Shown: piece after piece, positions 1 to 6,309 of the stretch
Numbering within the stretch: the stretch's first letter is position 1
Layout of the letters: every line of letters starts with the position of its first letter
DNA from: Alphaproteobacteria bacterium
Lineage (GTDB): Bacteria > Pseudomonadota > Alphaproteobacteria > JANQSM01
DNA: 8,908 nt
Direction of reading: 5' to 3'
Assembly: GCA_028284025.1 (NCBI GenBank)
Contig: JANQSM010000002.1
Location: forward strand, 1-8,908
Translations under genes and position numbers: made by a program
The notes under the pieces: generated by a model
The model's database searches: none
What the model was told of the DNA's origin: nothing
What the model saw: only the letters and a program-made list of their open reading frames with translations

Positions 1-452
1 TCCAAAACCAAAAATCCTGTATCATGCAGCACCAATGAACCACGCTCCAGGTGATCATTAATGCGGCCAGGTGTCCCAACGATAATACGAGGGCGTCGGC
101 GTAATTGGGAGAGTTGTTTTCCCATCGATTCACCCCCAATGATAAAAGCTGTGCGAATCGGACTCTTTGGCCCTAACAATTGATGCACAACCTCTAAAAC
201 TTGTCGTGCCAGTTCACGTGTTGGCGTTAACACCAAAGCTGTACCCCGCGGTGATCGCATCAAAGCTTCTACCATTGGAATACTGAAAGCCGCCGTTTTT
301 CCAGTACCTGTTTGGGCAGATCCCAGAATATCACGACCCTGCATTGCCAATGGAATCGCTTTCAGCTGGACAGGTGTCGGTTTTACATAATCCATCATGG
401 ATAAAGATTTCATAAGGGCTGGCATCAGCCCAAAGCCTTCAAAATTGTTCAT
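1..452 (-). CDS. DEAD-box ATP-dependent RNA helicase, N-terminal part (cut by window edge)
   Basis: I translated the 150 codons from the ATG at 452 down to the window edge. They form the first RecA-like domain of a DEAD-box helicase, which uses ATP to unwind short RNA duplexes in the cytoplasm. Visible motifs: the Q motif with upstream aromatic (FGL near residue 7, TPVQ at 26-29), motif I AQTGTGKT (46-53) for ATP binding, motif Ia PTRELA (77-82), a GG at 106-107, and motif Ib TPGR (127-130). The last residues read LVLD, so the DEAD box itself (motif II) begins at the edge; motifs III-VI and the C-terminal domain are outside. The N-terminus is short, as in the RhlE type, but without the C-terminal half I cannot say which paralogue (RhlE, DeaD, RhlB) it is. 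The ribosome binding site is weak (AGAAAG about 8 nt upstream). Confident on family, not on subfamily. Confidence 0.95.
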   Translation of the reverse strand, partial: MNNFEGFGLMPALMKSLSMMDYVKPTPVQLKAIPLAMQGRDILGSAQTGTGKTAAFSIPMVEALMRSPRGTALVLTPTRELARQVLEVVHQLLGPKSPIRTAFIIGGESMGKQLSQLRRRPRIIVGTPGRINDHLERGSLVLHDTGFLVL

Positions 453-513
453 TATATTTCTTTCTGTAAGTTAATATTTCCAACAAAGTTTCCCTGCATA
501 AAGTACCGGGAAT

Positions 514-531
514 GTGATCATTCATGACCAC
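514..531. repeat. 18-bp near-palindrome upstream of the helicase gene
   Basis: GTGATCAT and ATGACCAC flank a 2-nt centre; 7 of 8 positions are complementary. It lies about 62-79 nt upstream of the helicase ATG, where an operator could sit. It only half matches the CRP/FNR half-site (TGTGA), so I do not assign a regulator. The rest of 453-736 holds no convincing gene, promoter or terminator. Confidence 0.25.
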
Positions 532-736
532 TATTCTATAAATTTGAACTTTGCGGAAAAAGAAGTGAAGTTTTAGCCATCACGTATTTTATTATTAAAA
601 ATACTTTTTCTGTAAGCTCTGTCTCATAGAGAGCATTTGTTGGGCGTATAGATGACAGGCTTTACACTTAATGTCAATCATCTTGAAAGATTATTTCTTA
701 AATGGGGTCAGCATATCAAAAAGCGAAGCCGGGATA

Positions 737-1642
737 TTAACTGCGCTGCCACATCCGTGCAATCCCCAAAGCCCCCAGTATGCCAAGGGCTGCCCCTGCT
801 GTTGTAATTCCTAAATGGTATGCAATCTGTCGCGGTGTGCTATCCCCTGCCCAATCATTAAGAGAAGACTGCACGGGAAGAGAGGCATCAACCGCATTCT
901 CATCATCCCAGGTCAGAGTCGCAGAATTGATAATTGCGCGATGTTGAGCCTCAATCCTATCAAGAGCTGCCATAATCTCTTCTTTGGTTTTTAGCACTTT
1001 TGGCTCAGGAAATTTTAAGGTCACCCACGTTGCCGTATCTTTGGGCTCAATCACATAAGGATTTGGCAATGTATTTGGACTGGAAAATTTCTTTGAAATC
1101 CAGATTTCTTCACCATTATAAACCCTTGGAAAATAAAGCCTCTTCCAGAATCCTTCTTCATTGAGATACATGTAAAACTCTTCTTCGGGATAAAAATATA
1201 ATTCATTCTCCGCAAAGTGATCTGGATCAAAAATATTTTGCCAGATTTCACGATAAGTATGAATAACCTCAATCATATCATCATGACGTTCAACGACTTC
1301 TTCTTTTGGCATTTGTACACCGATCCATCCTTGTTCTGGCTCATCAGGAAAATATTGAATAGGTGAATATTGAGGATGAAAAACAGTCAGCTCAGAATCT
1401 GAATTAAACGCATGAATAAAGGGGGGCGAAGATTGGCCATCAACTAATATATACGGAAAAGTAATATGATCAGGTATTATTGCTTTTTTATCCTGTGTCC
1501 TGGCGGGTCCTTTTGATACATCAATTAACGTCATTGGTGACCCACCATAAGGCATGGCAGCTACCATTAATCCCCCATAACTAAGGGCGACACCGGCAAC
1601 AGCCCCCACAGCCCCCAGAATTGCTAAATGTTTTCTTTCCAT
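737..1642 (-). CDS. Hypothetical protein, two terminal membrane helices around a large acidic, aromatic-rich domain
   Basis: I do not recognise this 301-residue protein. It has a hydrophobic Gly/Ala-rich helix near the N-terminus (about residues 6-30) and another at the C-terminus (about 273-295) ending in a basic tail (RMWQRS). By the positive-inside rule both ends should be cytoplasmic and the roughly 240 residues between them periplasmic. That middle part is rich in Asp/Glu and in Tyr/Phe/Trp, especially around 148-182. There is no cysteine and no visible catalytic signature. Both helices contain small-residue spacings (GAVGAVAG; GAALGILGALG) of the kind that pack helices together. The ATG at 1642 is fixed by an in-frame TAG two codons upstream, yet there is no Shine-Dalgarno sequence, and a strong terminator ends about 20 nt upstream. 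The gene must therefore use its own promoter or read-through. Real by length and composition; function unknown. Confidence 0.75.
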   Translation of the reverse strand: MERKHLAILGAVGAVAGVALSYGGLMVAAMPYGGSPMTLIDVSKGPARTQDKKAIIPDHITFPYILVDGQSSPPFIHAFNSDSELTVFHPQYSPIQYFPDEPEQGWIGVQMPKEEVVERHDDMIEVIHTYREIWQNIFDPDHFAENELYFYPEEEFYMYLNEEGFWKRLYFPRVYNGEEIWISKKFSSPNTLPNPYVIEPKDTATWVTLKFPEPKVLKTKEEIMAALDRIEAQHRAIINSATLTWDDENAVDASLPVQSSLNDWAGDSTPRQIAYHLGITTAGAALGILGALGIARMWQRS

Positions 1643-1651
1643 AGTCTAACT

Positions 1652-1680
1652 TTAATAAAAGAAAAAGCGTTACTAATCAA
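1652..1680 (-). promoter_or_regulatory. Candidate promoter overlapping a terminator, for the two-helix hypothetical gene
   Basis: On the minus strand TTGATT (1680-1675) is followed after exactly 17 nt by TATTAA (1657-1652); each hexamer matches 4 of 6 sigma-70 consensus bases. Initiation about 7 nt downstream would fall near 1645, leaving a leader of only a few bases before the ATG at 1642. That fits the missing ribosome binding site. The -35 box lies on the loop and inner stem of the terminator. AT-rich DNA yields such matches by chance, so this is a hypothesis. Confidence 0.3.
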
Positions 1681-1696
1681 TTAGTAACGCTTTTCT
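1661..1696 (-). terminator. Strong intrinsic terminator after the secreted Cys-rich protein gene
   Basis: Positions 1663-1676 and 1681-1694 form a perfect 14-bp stem with a 4-nt loop (TCAA on the plus strand). Read on the minus strand, the 3' arm ends in UUUU and continues UCUUUUAUU, a rho-independent layout. It begins 22 nt after the stop codon at 1718. On the plus strand the T-run is shorter and interrupted, and no plus-strand gene needs it. Confidence 0.85.
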
Positions 1697-1717
1697 CAAA
1701 AATGATACTTTATAGAC

Positions 1718-2704
1718 TTACTTCTTTGGTGTGACTTCCAGCGTCAAACCAGATTTTTCAAGTCTGCGTTGAACCTCACGGTTCAAGCCTTTCGATGCAC
1801 CACGAATTAAAGATGGCCCATTTGCAATTGTACTTGCTTCATAACTAGACCGCCGATCACACGCGCTGTAACTAAATTCATTACCATAATTATCTGTGTA
1901 GGTATAAATATAGTTTTCATCACATGGAATAGGATCAGCGTAAGTATTGACAGAAATAGTGTTGTTCGGTGAAGCATCAACATTAAACTGAGATAAATTT
2001 TGCGCTGCAAGTTCTTGATCAGCTAACAAATCGGAACATCTGTAAGAAAGCTCATCTTGATAGGCACGTACTTTAACCCTGTTCGCCTCGCCTCTTGCAT
2101 TTTCAAGCATCTGACACACAAAATGTGCTACGTGTCTCTCAGACTTAAACTGCACGAGCAAATCACTGTAACGGATGTACATTCCAGTTACACTGGTATT
2201 TGTAAGATTAAAAAGCCATTTATCAACTATTTCTCTATTATCGATTGCGAAATATTCCTCAATGAATGGAGTATCCTGCTGATAGCGCTGATTAAATCCA
2301 GCCAAACTATTGAAGGAAGCTACTTCATTACACGTGGTTGGTGCGCCAGAGGGAGACGTAACACTTGCATACACACGTGTTTCTTCAGTCACCATGCCAC
2401 AAATAAAATATTTTAAGTGATAATAAGATTCAAACTGTTCAATTAGAGTAATATTATCAATATAGTTATCCGGTAATAGATTAAAGTCTGATACTAAAAG
2501 AAGTGGGTGAGCCGTTTGTGGTGCATCAGCATTATAAGTCAACCACCAATTCAAATAAAATCGAGCATTCACTCCGTCTTTCGGCTTTCCATTATTCCAA
2601 GCTGACCTCGAATTAATAAAAGAAGAAGCTGAAACTTGTGACATTGCCCCAAACAGTAATGCAACAACTAAAAATATTGAAAGTGTCAGATTTCTGATAT
2701 TCAT
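1718..2704 (-). CDS. Hypothetical secreted protein with six cysteines and an internal duplication
   Basis: I do not recognise this 328-residue protein. It starts with a clear Sec signal peptide: basic MNIRN, a hydrophobic core (about 6-20), and a likely cleavage after VSA at residue 26. There is no lipobox, so the product should be soluble in the periplasm or outside. The mature part has six cysteines at 102, 125, 197, 223, 261 and 282, in three pairs 21-26 residues apart, suggesting disulphides. Residues 87-104 and 182-199 align (Q-F-x-S-x-x-H-x-x-x-F-x-C-x-M, 8 of 18 identical), each followed by an RV and a second cysteine. I infer a duplicated module of about 95 residues. The C-terminus is basic (RREVQRRLEK-like, 305-328). 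I chose the ATG at 2704 because AGAAGGA lies 9 nt upstream; a TTG at 2728 would place that site inside the gene. A strong terminator follows. Confidence 0.8.
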   Translation of the reverse strand: MNIRNLTLSIFLVVALLFGAMSQVSASSFINSRSAWNNGKPKDGVNARFYLNWWLTYNADAPQTAHPLLLVSDFNLLPDNYIDNITLIEQFESYYHLKYFICGMVTEETRVYASVTSPSGAPTTCNEVASFNSLAGFNQRYQQDTPFIEEYFAIDNREIVDKWLFNLTNTSVTGMYIRYSDLLVQFKSERHVAHFVCQMLENARGEANRVKVRAYQDELSYRCSDLLADQELAAQNLSQFNVDASPNNTISVNTYADPIPCDENYIYTYTDNYGNEFSYSACDRRSSYEASTIANGPSLIRGASKGLNREVQRRLEKSGLTLEVTPKK

Positions 2705-2713
2705 GATAGCGGT

Positions 2714-2720
2714 TCCTTCT
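2714..2720 (-). promoter_or_regulatory. Ribosome binding site that fixes the start of the secreted Cys-rich protein
   Basis: AGAAGGA on the minus strand, 9 nt before the ATG at 2704. The alternative TTG start at 2728 lies upstream of this site and would add eight polar residues before the signal peptide, so the ATG is preferred. Confidence 0.7.
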
Positions 2721-2734
2721 ATTTCCAAAACATA

Positions 2735-2775
2735 ACTTACTGAAACATTTAACTACAATAGTATTAACAGTAAGT
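2735..2775. repeat. Nested inverted repeat upstream of the secreted Cys-rich protein gene
   Basis: Outer arms ACTTACTG (2735-2742) and CAGTAAGT (2768-2775) are perfectly complementary. Between them lies a second inverted repeat, TTAACTA...TAGTATTAA, with a 3-nt loop and a 2-nt bulge. The element sits 31-71 nt before the ATG at 2704 and 36 nt after the end of the upstream gene. It could be an operator, a leader hairpin or a weak terminator for the upstream gene (UAUGUUUU follows on the minus strand). I found no good -35/-10 pair here. Confidence 0.4.
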
Positions 2776-2810
2776 AAAGTTTAAGAGTTAATTTATGAAC
2801 CGCCACCTTG

Positions 2811-4322
2811 TTATGCCGCTTCAGTATATTTCGCCAGAGTATCAGGGTATGGGTATAAATCTTCCATCGAGACAGATCTTCCCTGGTCCTGCATAATCCG
2901 CACATGTTTACGTTTCAGCATATGAGGCTCCGGCACACCACATGAATGTGCAATGATTTCCACCTCATGGACCATGTTAAGGCAATAATTTGCTACCTTG
3001 GTTGATTTATCTTTTGGATTCAACCCACGCTGCAGCCTTAAGTTATGTGTTGTAATACCGGTTGGGCACGTGTTCTTATTGCATCTCATTGCCTGAATGC
3101 AACCCAAGGCAAACATAAATCCGCGAGCGGAGTTTACAAAATTTGCCCCAGCGCATAGCGCCCAAGCTACATCTGAGGGAGTAATTAATTTTCCTGATAC
3201 AATAATGGGAATACGCTTTTTCAATCCAAACCTTATCAAAATATCGGCAACCATTGGCAAGGATTCTTTCAGTTGAAGTCCCACATTATCCATCAATGGC
3301 ATTGGTGCTGCACCAGTTCCGCCGTCTCCGCCATCAATCGTGATAAAGTCAGGGGCACTTTCAATACCGCGCTTATGAATTTCTTTGCAAAGGCTTTCAA
3401 TCCAGCCATAGGCACCAATCACAGTTTTTATACCCACTGGCTTACCAGTTGTATCCCGAACAGTTTTTATAAAATCCAATAGTTCATCAATACTATCAAT
3501 TTCAGGGTGGCGATTTGGAGAAATTGAATCTTCCCCAACATTAATCCCGCGAATTTCTGCAATTTCAGCTGTTACCTTCTCACCGGGCAAAATACCGCCC
3601 TTTCCTGGTTTTGCGCCCTGACTAAGTTTTACCTCAAACATTTTAACCTGATCATGCGCAGCAATTTTCTCCAATTTCTTTAAATCAAGTGAAGCATCAT
3701 CTTTACGAACGCCATACTTTGCTGTTCCAATTTGAAAGACAATGTCAGCCCCTCCTTCTAAATGATATGGAGAAAGTGCCCCTTCCCCCGTATTCATCCA
3801 ACATCCTGCAATAGATGCGCCCTTGGACAAGGATAAAATCGCTGGCTTTGAGATTGCTCCGTAGCTCATCCCGGAAATATTAAAAAAGGATTTCGCAATA
3901 TAGGGATTTTTACAATATGGCCCGATCTTAAATGGTTTTGTTTTTGTGGCATCCTCTTCCAGTGTTGGAAACGGGCAATTAACAAAAATCTTGCTGCCCA
4001 CTTCTTCCAAATGCTTGGTAGACCCAAAAGGCACTGTATTATCTTTATTGGCTGCCGCCCCATAAACCCAGTTTCGTTCAGCACGATTAAACGGCATTTC
4101 TTCCCGATCCATCGCAAAAAAGTACTGACGAAAGAATTCGCCCAGGTTTGAGAAAATATCGCGAAAATGCCCAATAACTGGATAATTCCGCCGGACGGCA
4201 TTGCTAGTCTGTGTTATATCAAGCACATAGACAACGATAACTCCGAAGACACCAACACCAACCAAAAAAATGAATAAAGTTGTTAAAAGATCAAGACCAT
4301 ACATAACAAAATCGGGCAACAT
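2811..4322 (-). CDS. Membrane-anchored FMN-binding glutamate synthase family protein (GltB central-domain type)
   Basis: This 503-residue protein matches the FMN/iron-sulphur synthase domain of glutamate synthase (COG0069 type), without the glutaminase or C-terminal GltB domains. An N-terminal hydrophobic segment (about 10-34) should anchor it in the inner membrane. Conserved parts: SGMSYGAIS (150-158), TGEGALSPYH (178-187), the Lys/Gly-rich loop KLSQGAKPGKGG (232-243), the FMN/2-oxoglutarate region DGGDGGTGAAP (330-340), and GKLITPSDVAWAL (377-389). The 3Fe-4S cysteines are intact with C-x5-C-x4-C spacing at 408, 414 and 419. In the full enzyme this domain makes glutamate from 2-oxoglutarate and ammonia channelled from a glutaminase domain. 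No glutaminase or GltD-like gene is visible here, and the substrate and electron donor of such stand-alone proteins are not established to my knowledge. The start is strongly supported by AGGAGG, 6 nt upstream. It is divergent from the thioesterase gene. Confidence 0.93.
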   Translation of the reverse strand: MLPDFVMYGLDLLTTLFIFLVGVGVFGVIVVYVLDITQTSNAVRRNYPVIGHFRDIFSNLGEFFRQYFFAMDREEMPFNRAERNWVYGAAANKDNTVPFGSTKHLEEVGSKIFVNCPFPTLEEDATKTKPFKIGPYCKNPYIAKSFFNISGMSYGAISKPAILSLSKGASIAGCWMNTGEGALSPYHLEGGADIVFQIGTAKYGVRKDDASLDLKKLEKIAAHDQVKMFEVKLSQGAKPGKGGILPGEKVTAEIAEIRGINVGEDSISPNRHPEIDSIDELLDFIKTVRDTTGKPVGIKTVIGAYGWIESLCKEIHKRGIESAPDFITIDGGDGGTGAAPMPLMDNVGLQLKESLPMVADILIRFGLKKRIPIIVSGKLITPSDVAWALCAGANFVNSARGFMFALGCIQAMRCNKNTCPTGITTHNLRLQRGLNPKDKSTKVANYCLNMVHEVEIIAHSCGVPEPHMLKRKHVRIMQDQGRSVSMEDLYPYPDTLAKYTEAA

Positions 4323-4328
4323 ACAATT

Positions 4329-4334
4329 CCTCCT
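4329..4334 (-). promoter_or_regulatory. Strong ribosome binding site of the glutamate-synthase-like gene
   Basis: AGGAGG on the minus strand, 6 nt before the ATG at 4322: a full-consensus Shine-Dalgarno sequence and the best in the window. It suggests efficient translation. A TATAAA at 4343-4338 is too close to it to be the -10 box, and I could not settle the promoter in this divergent region. Confidence 0.8.
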
Positions 4335-4465
4335 ATTTTTATAGAATTAGCACACTACCAATTTTCGTCAAATAATACAGCAATTATCCCATTTTTGTGC
4401 AGCGCATCATTAACCTGGCCTTAATAGTTTCTGACTACAATAATACCAATCACAAGGGTTTTAAC

Positions 4466-4909
4466 ATGAGCGAAGTTGTAGACATCAAATCGACAGAAGA
4501 AATCGACACACCTCCTGATGTCGAACCGGCATTACGTACCATTGCTATGCCTGCGGATACAAATCCTGGAGGGAGCATGTTTGGAGGATGGATTCTAGGT
4601 CAAATGGATCTGGCCGGGGCCACTGTTGCTGTTAAACGCGCACACGGCCCGGTTGCAACAATCGCTGTAGATGGCATGGTTTTCCACCACCCTGTTATGC
4701 CAGGTGATGAAGTAAGTATCTATGCTCAAATCGTAAAAGTTGGAAACACATCCATTACTATAAAAATTGAAACATGGGTCGGAAGTCGCTTTCGAGCTAA
4801 AATTGCCGAACTAGACGATTATAAAATGCTAAAAGTGACAGAGGGTGTTTACACTTATGTAGCGATTACCCCCGGCGAACGGACACGCCGTCTAATCCCA
4901 CCAGCCTAA
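4466..4909 (+). CDS. yciA: Acyl-CoA thioesterase, YciA family (single hotdog domain)
   Basis: This 147-residue cytoplasmic protein should hydrolyse acyl-CoA thioesters to free acid and CoA; YciA enzymes have a broad substrate range and act as hexamers of hotdog folds. The match to E. coli YciA is direct: LRTIAMPADTNPGG (23-36), MFGGWILGQMD (38-48), an AHG (59-61), and VDGMVFHHPVMPGDEV (68-83), followed by the strands ending in TWVGSRF (103-109). Asp48 in GQMDLAG corresponds to the catalytic aspartate of the family, and Asn33 is also kept. An acidic tail of about 20 residues precedes the domain. The start is the ATG at 4466, with AAGGG 7 nt upstream; a GTG at 4397 would extend the frame but adds residues with no counterpart in the family. 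It is divergent from the glutamate-synthase-like gene, and 151 nt separate it from the chemotaxis receptor gene, so it is probably transcribed alone or weakly coupled. Confidence 0.95.
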   Translation: MSEVVDIKSTEEIDTPPDVEPALRTIAMPADTNPGGSMFGGWILGQMDLAGATVAVKRAHGPVATIAVDGMVFHHPVMPGDEVSIYAQIVKVGNTSITIKIETWVGSRFRAKIAELDDYKMLKVTEGVYTYVAITPGERTRRLIPPA

Positions 4910-4989
4910 ACAACATACAGTTGCATTTAAAAACCAAGATTCTTTGCAACACATCAAAAAAAGATACAGAATGAGGTGTATAGTTTTGT

Positions 4990-5010
4990 TCTTAAATTGT
5001 AAATTTAAGA
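4990..5010. repeat. Perfect 9-bp inverted repeat upstream of the chemotaxis receptor gene
   Basis: TCTTAAATT (4990-4998) and AATTTAAGA (5002-5010) are exact reverse complements around a 3-nt centre. The element lies 51 nt before the ATG at 5061. No T-run follows on either strand, so it is not an intrinsic terminator; an operator site is the likelier reading. I see no flagellar sigma-28 promoter (TAAA...GCCGATAA) and no convincing sigma-70 pair around it. Confidence 0.4.
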
Positions 5011-5047
5011 GCAATATAGACGGGTATATTTAACTGCTAACAAAACT

Positions 5048-5053
5048 AGAGGA
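5048..5053 (+). promoter_or_regulatory. Ribosome binding site of the chemotaxis receptor gene
   Basis: AGAGGA with a 7-nt spacer before the ATG at 5061: a good Shine-Dalgarno match that fixes the start. Confidence 0.7.
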
Positions 5054-5060
5054 AACCACC

Positions 5061-6308
5061 ATGTTCAACAATCTGATGCCTAACAAAAAAATCGCAAATG
5101 ATGAAGCTCCACTAGAGGAAGAAGCCACTATTTCTACTGAGCAGGAGTTAGCCGCACTAAAGCAAATGGTGGATAGCATGCCAATTAACGTTATGACGTG
5201 CGAACTTCAAGATCTTAAAATTGACTATATGAATGATTCTACTAAAAAAACTCTTAAAGGCATTGAACATCTTTTGCCTATCAAAGTGGATGACATGATT
5301 GGGCAGTCTATTGATATTTTTCACAAAAACCCAGAAATGCAGCGCCGCCTGTTAAAAGACCCTAATAACCTTCCTCACAAAGCAAAAATCAAGATTGGGG
5401 AACACACATTAAGCCTTTATATTACAGCCATTAAAGACGAAGCTGGTAGCTACCTTCGCCCTATGTTGACTTGGGAAGTTATCACAAACCAACTTAACCT
5501 GGCTGAGAATGTTCAAAGCGTGGTTGGCAGCGCCCAAAAATCATCAGAAAGTCTGAAAGAATCAGCCAATAACTTATCCAATGATGCTAATGAAGCTCAG
5601 AAAATGGCTTCTGCCGTTTCAGCTGCTGCGGAAGAAACAGATACGAATATTCAAACAGTGGCGACCGCAACGGAAGAACTCTCTTCTTCCAGTAATGAAA
5701 TTGAGCAGCAAGTGAATAAAACAAGTGAAATCTCTCAAGAAGCCGTTCAAAAAGCTAATGAAACGAGTGCCATCGTCAATGAATTGGCAAATGCCAGTAA
5801 CCGCATTGGAGAAGTTGTTGAATTGATTAAGGAGATCGCAGATCAAACCAACCTTCTCGCGTTAAATGCCACTATTGAGGCAGCCCGTGCCGGAGAAGCT
5901 GGAAAAGGTTTTGCGGTTGTTGCGAGTGAAGTAAAATCTCTGGCTCAGAAAACGGCAGAAGCTACAGAAGAGATTTCTGCCCAAATCTCGCAAATCCAGG
6001 GAACCACTGAAGACAGCGTAAGAGCTATTGATTCGATTTCCCAGATCATTAACTCTATTAATGAAAGCTCATCATCAATTAGTGCAGCTATCTCCGAACA
6101 GAATGCCGCTACATCAGAAATAGCGCGCAATATTCAACAATCTGTGGAAGGTACAGCCGAAGTTACACGCAATATTAATCAAGTGAACACTATTACTGAG
6201 ACCACCAAATCTAACTCAGAAAGCGTGCTGGGCTTAGCTGAAGAACTAAACAAGCAGTTTGATGACTTGCAGGCACAGTTAAACAGTTTCATGACAGAGC
6301 TGGAATAG
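5061..6308 (+). CDS. Soluble methyl-accepting chemotaxis protein with N-terminal PAS-like sensor
   Basis: This 415-residue receptor has no membrane segment, signal peptide or HAMP domain, so it should signal from the cytoplasm through CheA/CheW. Residues about 32-142 form a PAS-like domain with the pattern MPINVMTC (40-47), IDYMN (54-58), IDIFHKNP (84-91) and LPHKAKI (104-110). I know this variety from alphaproteobacterial receptors; its ligand cannot be read from sequence. Residues about 145-410 are a long Ser/Glu/Ala-rich coiled coil, the MCP signalling domain, with the invariant hairpin tip at 259-295 ([20 protein letters not shown], then [11 protein letters not shown]). Glu/Gln pairs at 191-192 and 205-206 are possible methylation sites. 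There is no C-terminal CheR-binding pentapeptide. AGAGGA 7 nt upstream supports the ATG at 5061. The stop lies 1 nt from the stop of the convergent acyltransferase gene. Confidence 0.96.
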   Translation: MFNNLMPNKKIANDEAPLEEEATISTEQELAALKQMVDSMPINVMTCELQDLKIDYMNDSTKKTLKGIEHLLPIKVDDMIGQSIDIFHKNPEMQRRLLKDPNNLPHKAKIKIGEHTLSLYITAIKDEAGSYLRPMLTWEVITNQLNLAENVQSVVGSAQKSSESLKESANNLSNDANEAQKMASAVSAAAEETDTNIQTVATATEELSSSSNEIEQQVNKTSEISQEAVQKANETSAIVNELANASNRIGEVVELIKEIADQTNLLALNATIEAARAGEAGKGFAVVASEVKSLAQKTAEATEEISAQISQIQGTTEDSVRAIDSISQIINSINESSSSISAAISEQNAATSEIARNIQQSVEGTAEVTRNINQVNTITETTKSNSESVLGLAEELNKQFDDLQAQLNSFMTELE

Positions 6309-6309
6309 T

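Noticed and set aside
514..531. CRP/FNR binding site
   Set aside because: Only one half-site resembles TGTGA; the other half does not give TCACA. I keep it only as an unassigned near-palindrome.
616..634. GCTCT...AGAGC hairpin as a terminator for the two-helix hypothetical gene
   Set aside because: Five base pairs, more than 100 nt past the stop codon, and no immediate T-run.
2057..2416. 119-codon plus-strand open frame
   Set aside because: It lies fully antisense to the secreted protein gene, which has a signal peptide, a ribosome binding site and a terminator. The plus frame has no ribosome binding site and an unprotein-like composition rich in Cys, His and Ile.
3866..4201. 111-codon minus-strand open frame
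   Set aside because: An alternative-frame shadow inside the glutamate-synthase-like gene, whose own frame carries all family motifs.
4338..4371. TTGACG...TATAAA as the promoter of the glutamate-synthase-like gene
   Set aside because: The spacing is 22 nt, and the TATAAA is so near the ribosome binding site that the start of transcription would fall inside it.
4397..4465. GTG-initiated extension of the thioesterase gene
   Set aside because: The ATG at 4466 has AAGGG at good spacing, and the extra 23 residues have no counterpart in YciA proteins.
4920..4950. GTTGCA...TGCAAC inverted repeat after the thioesterase gene as a terminator
   Set aside because: Only 6 bp with a 19-nt loop and no T-run after it.
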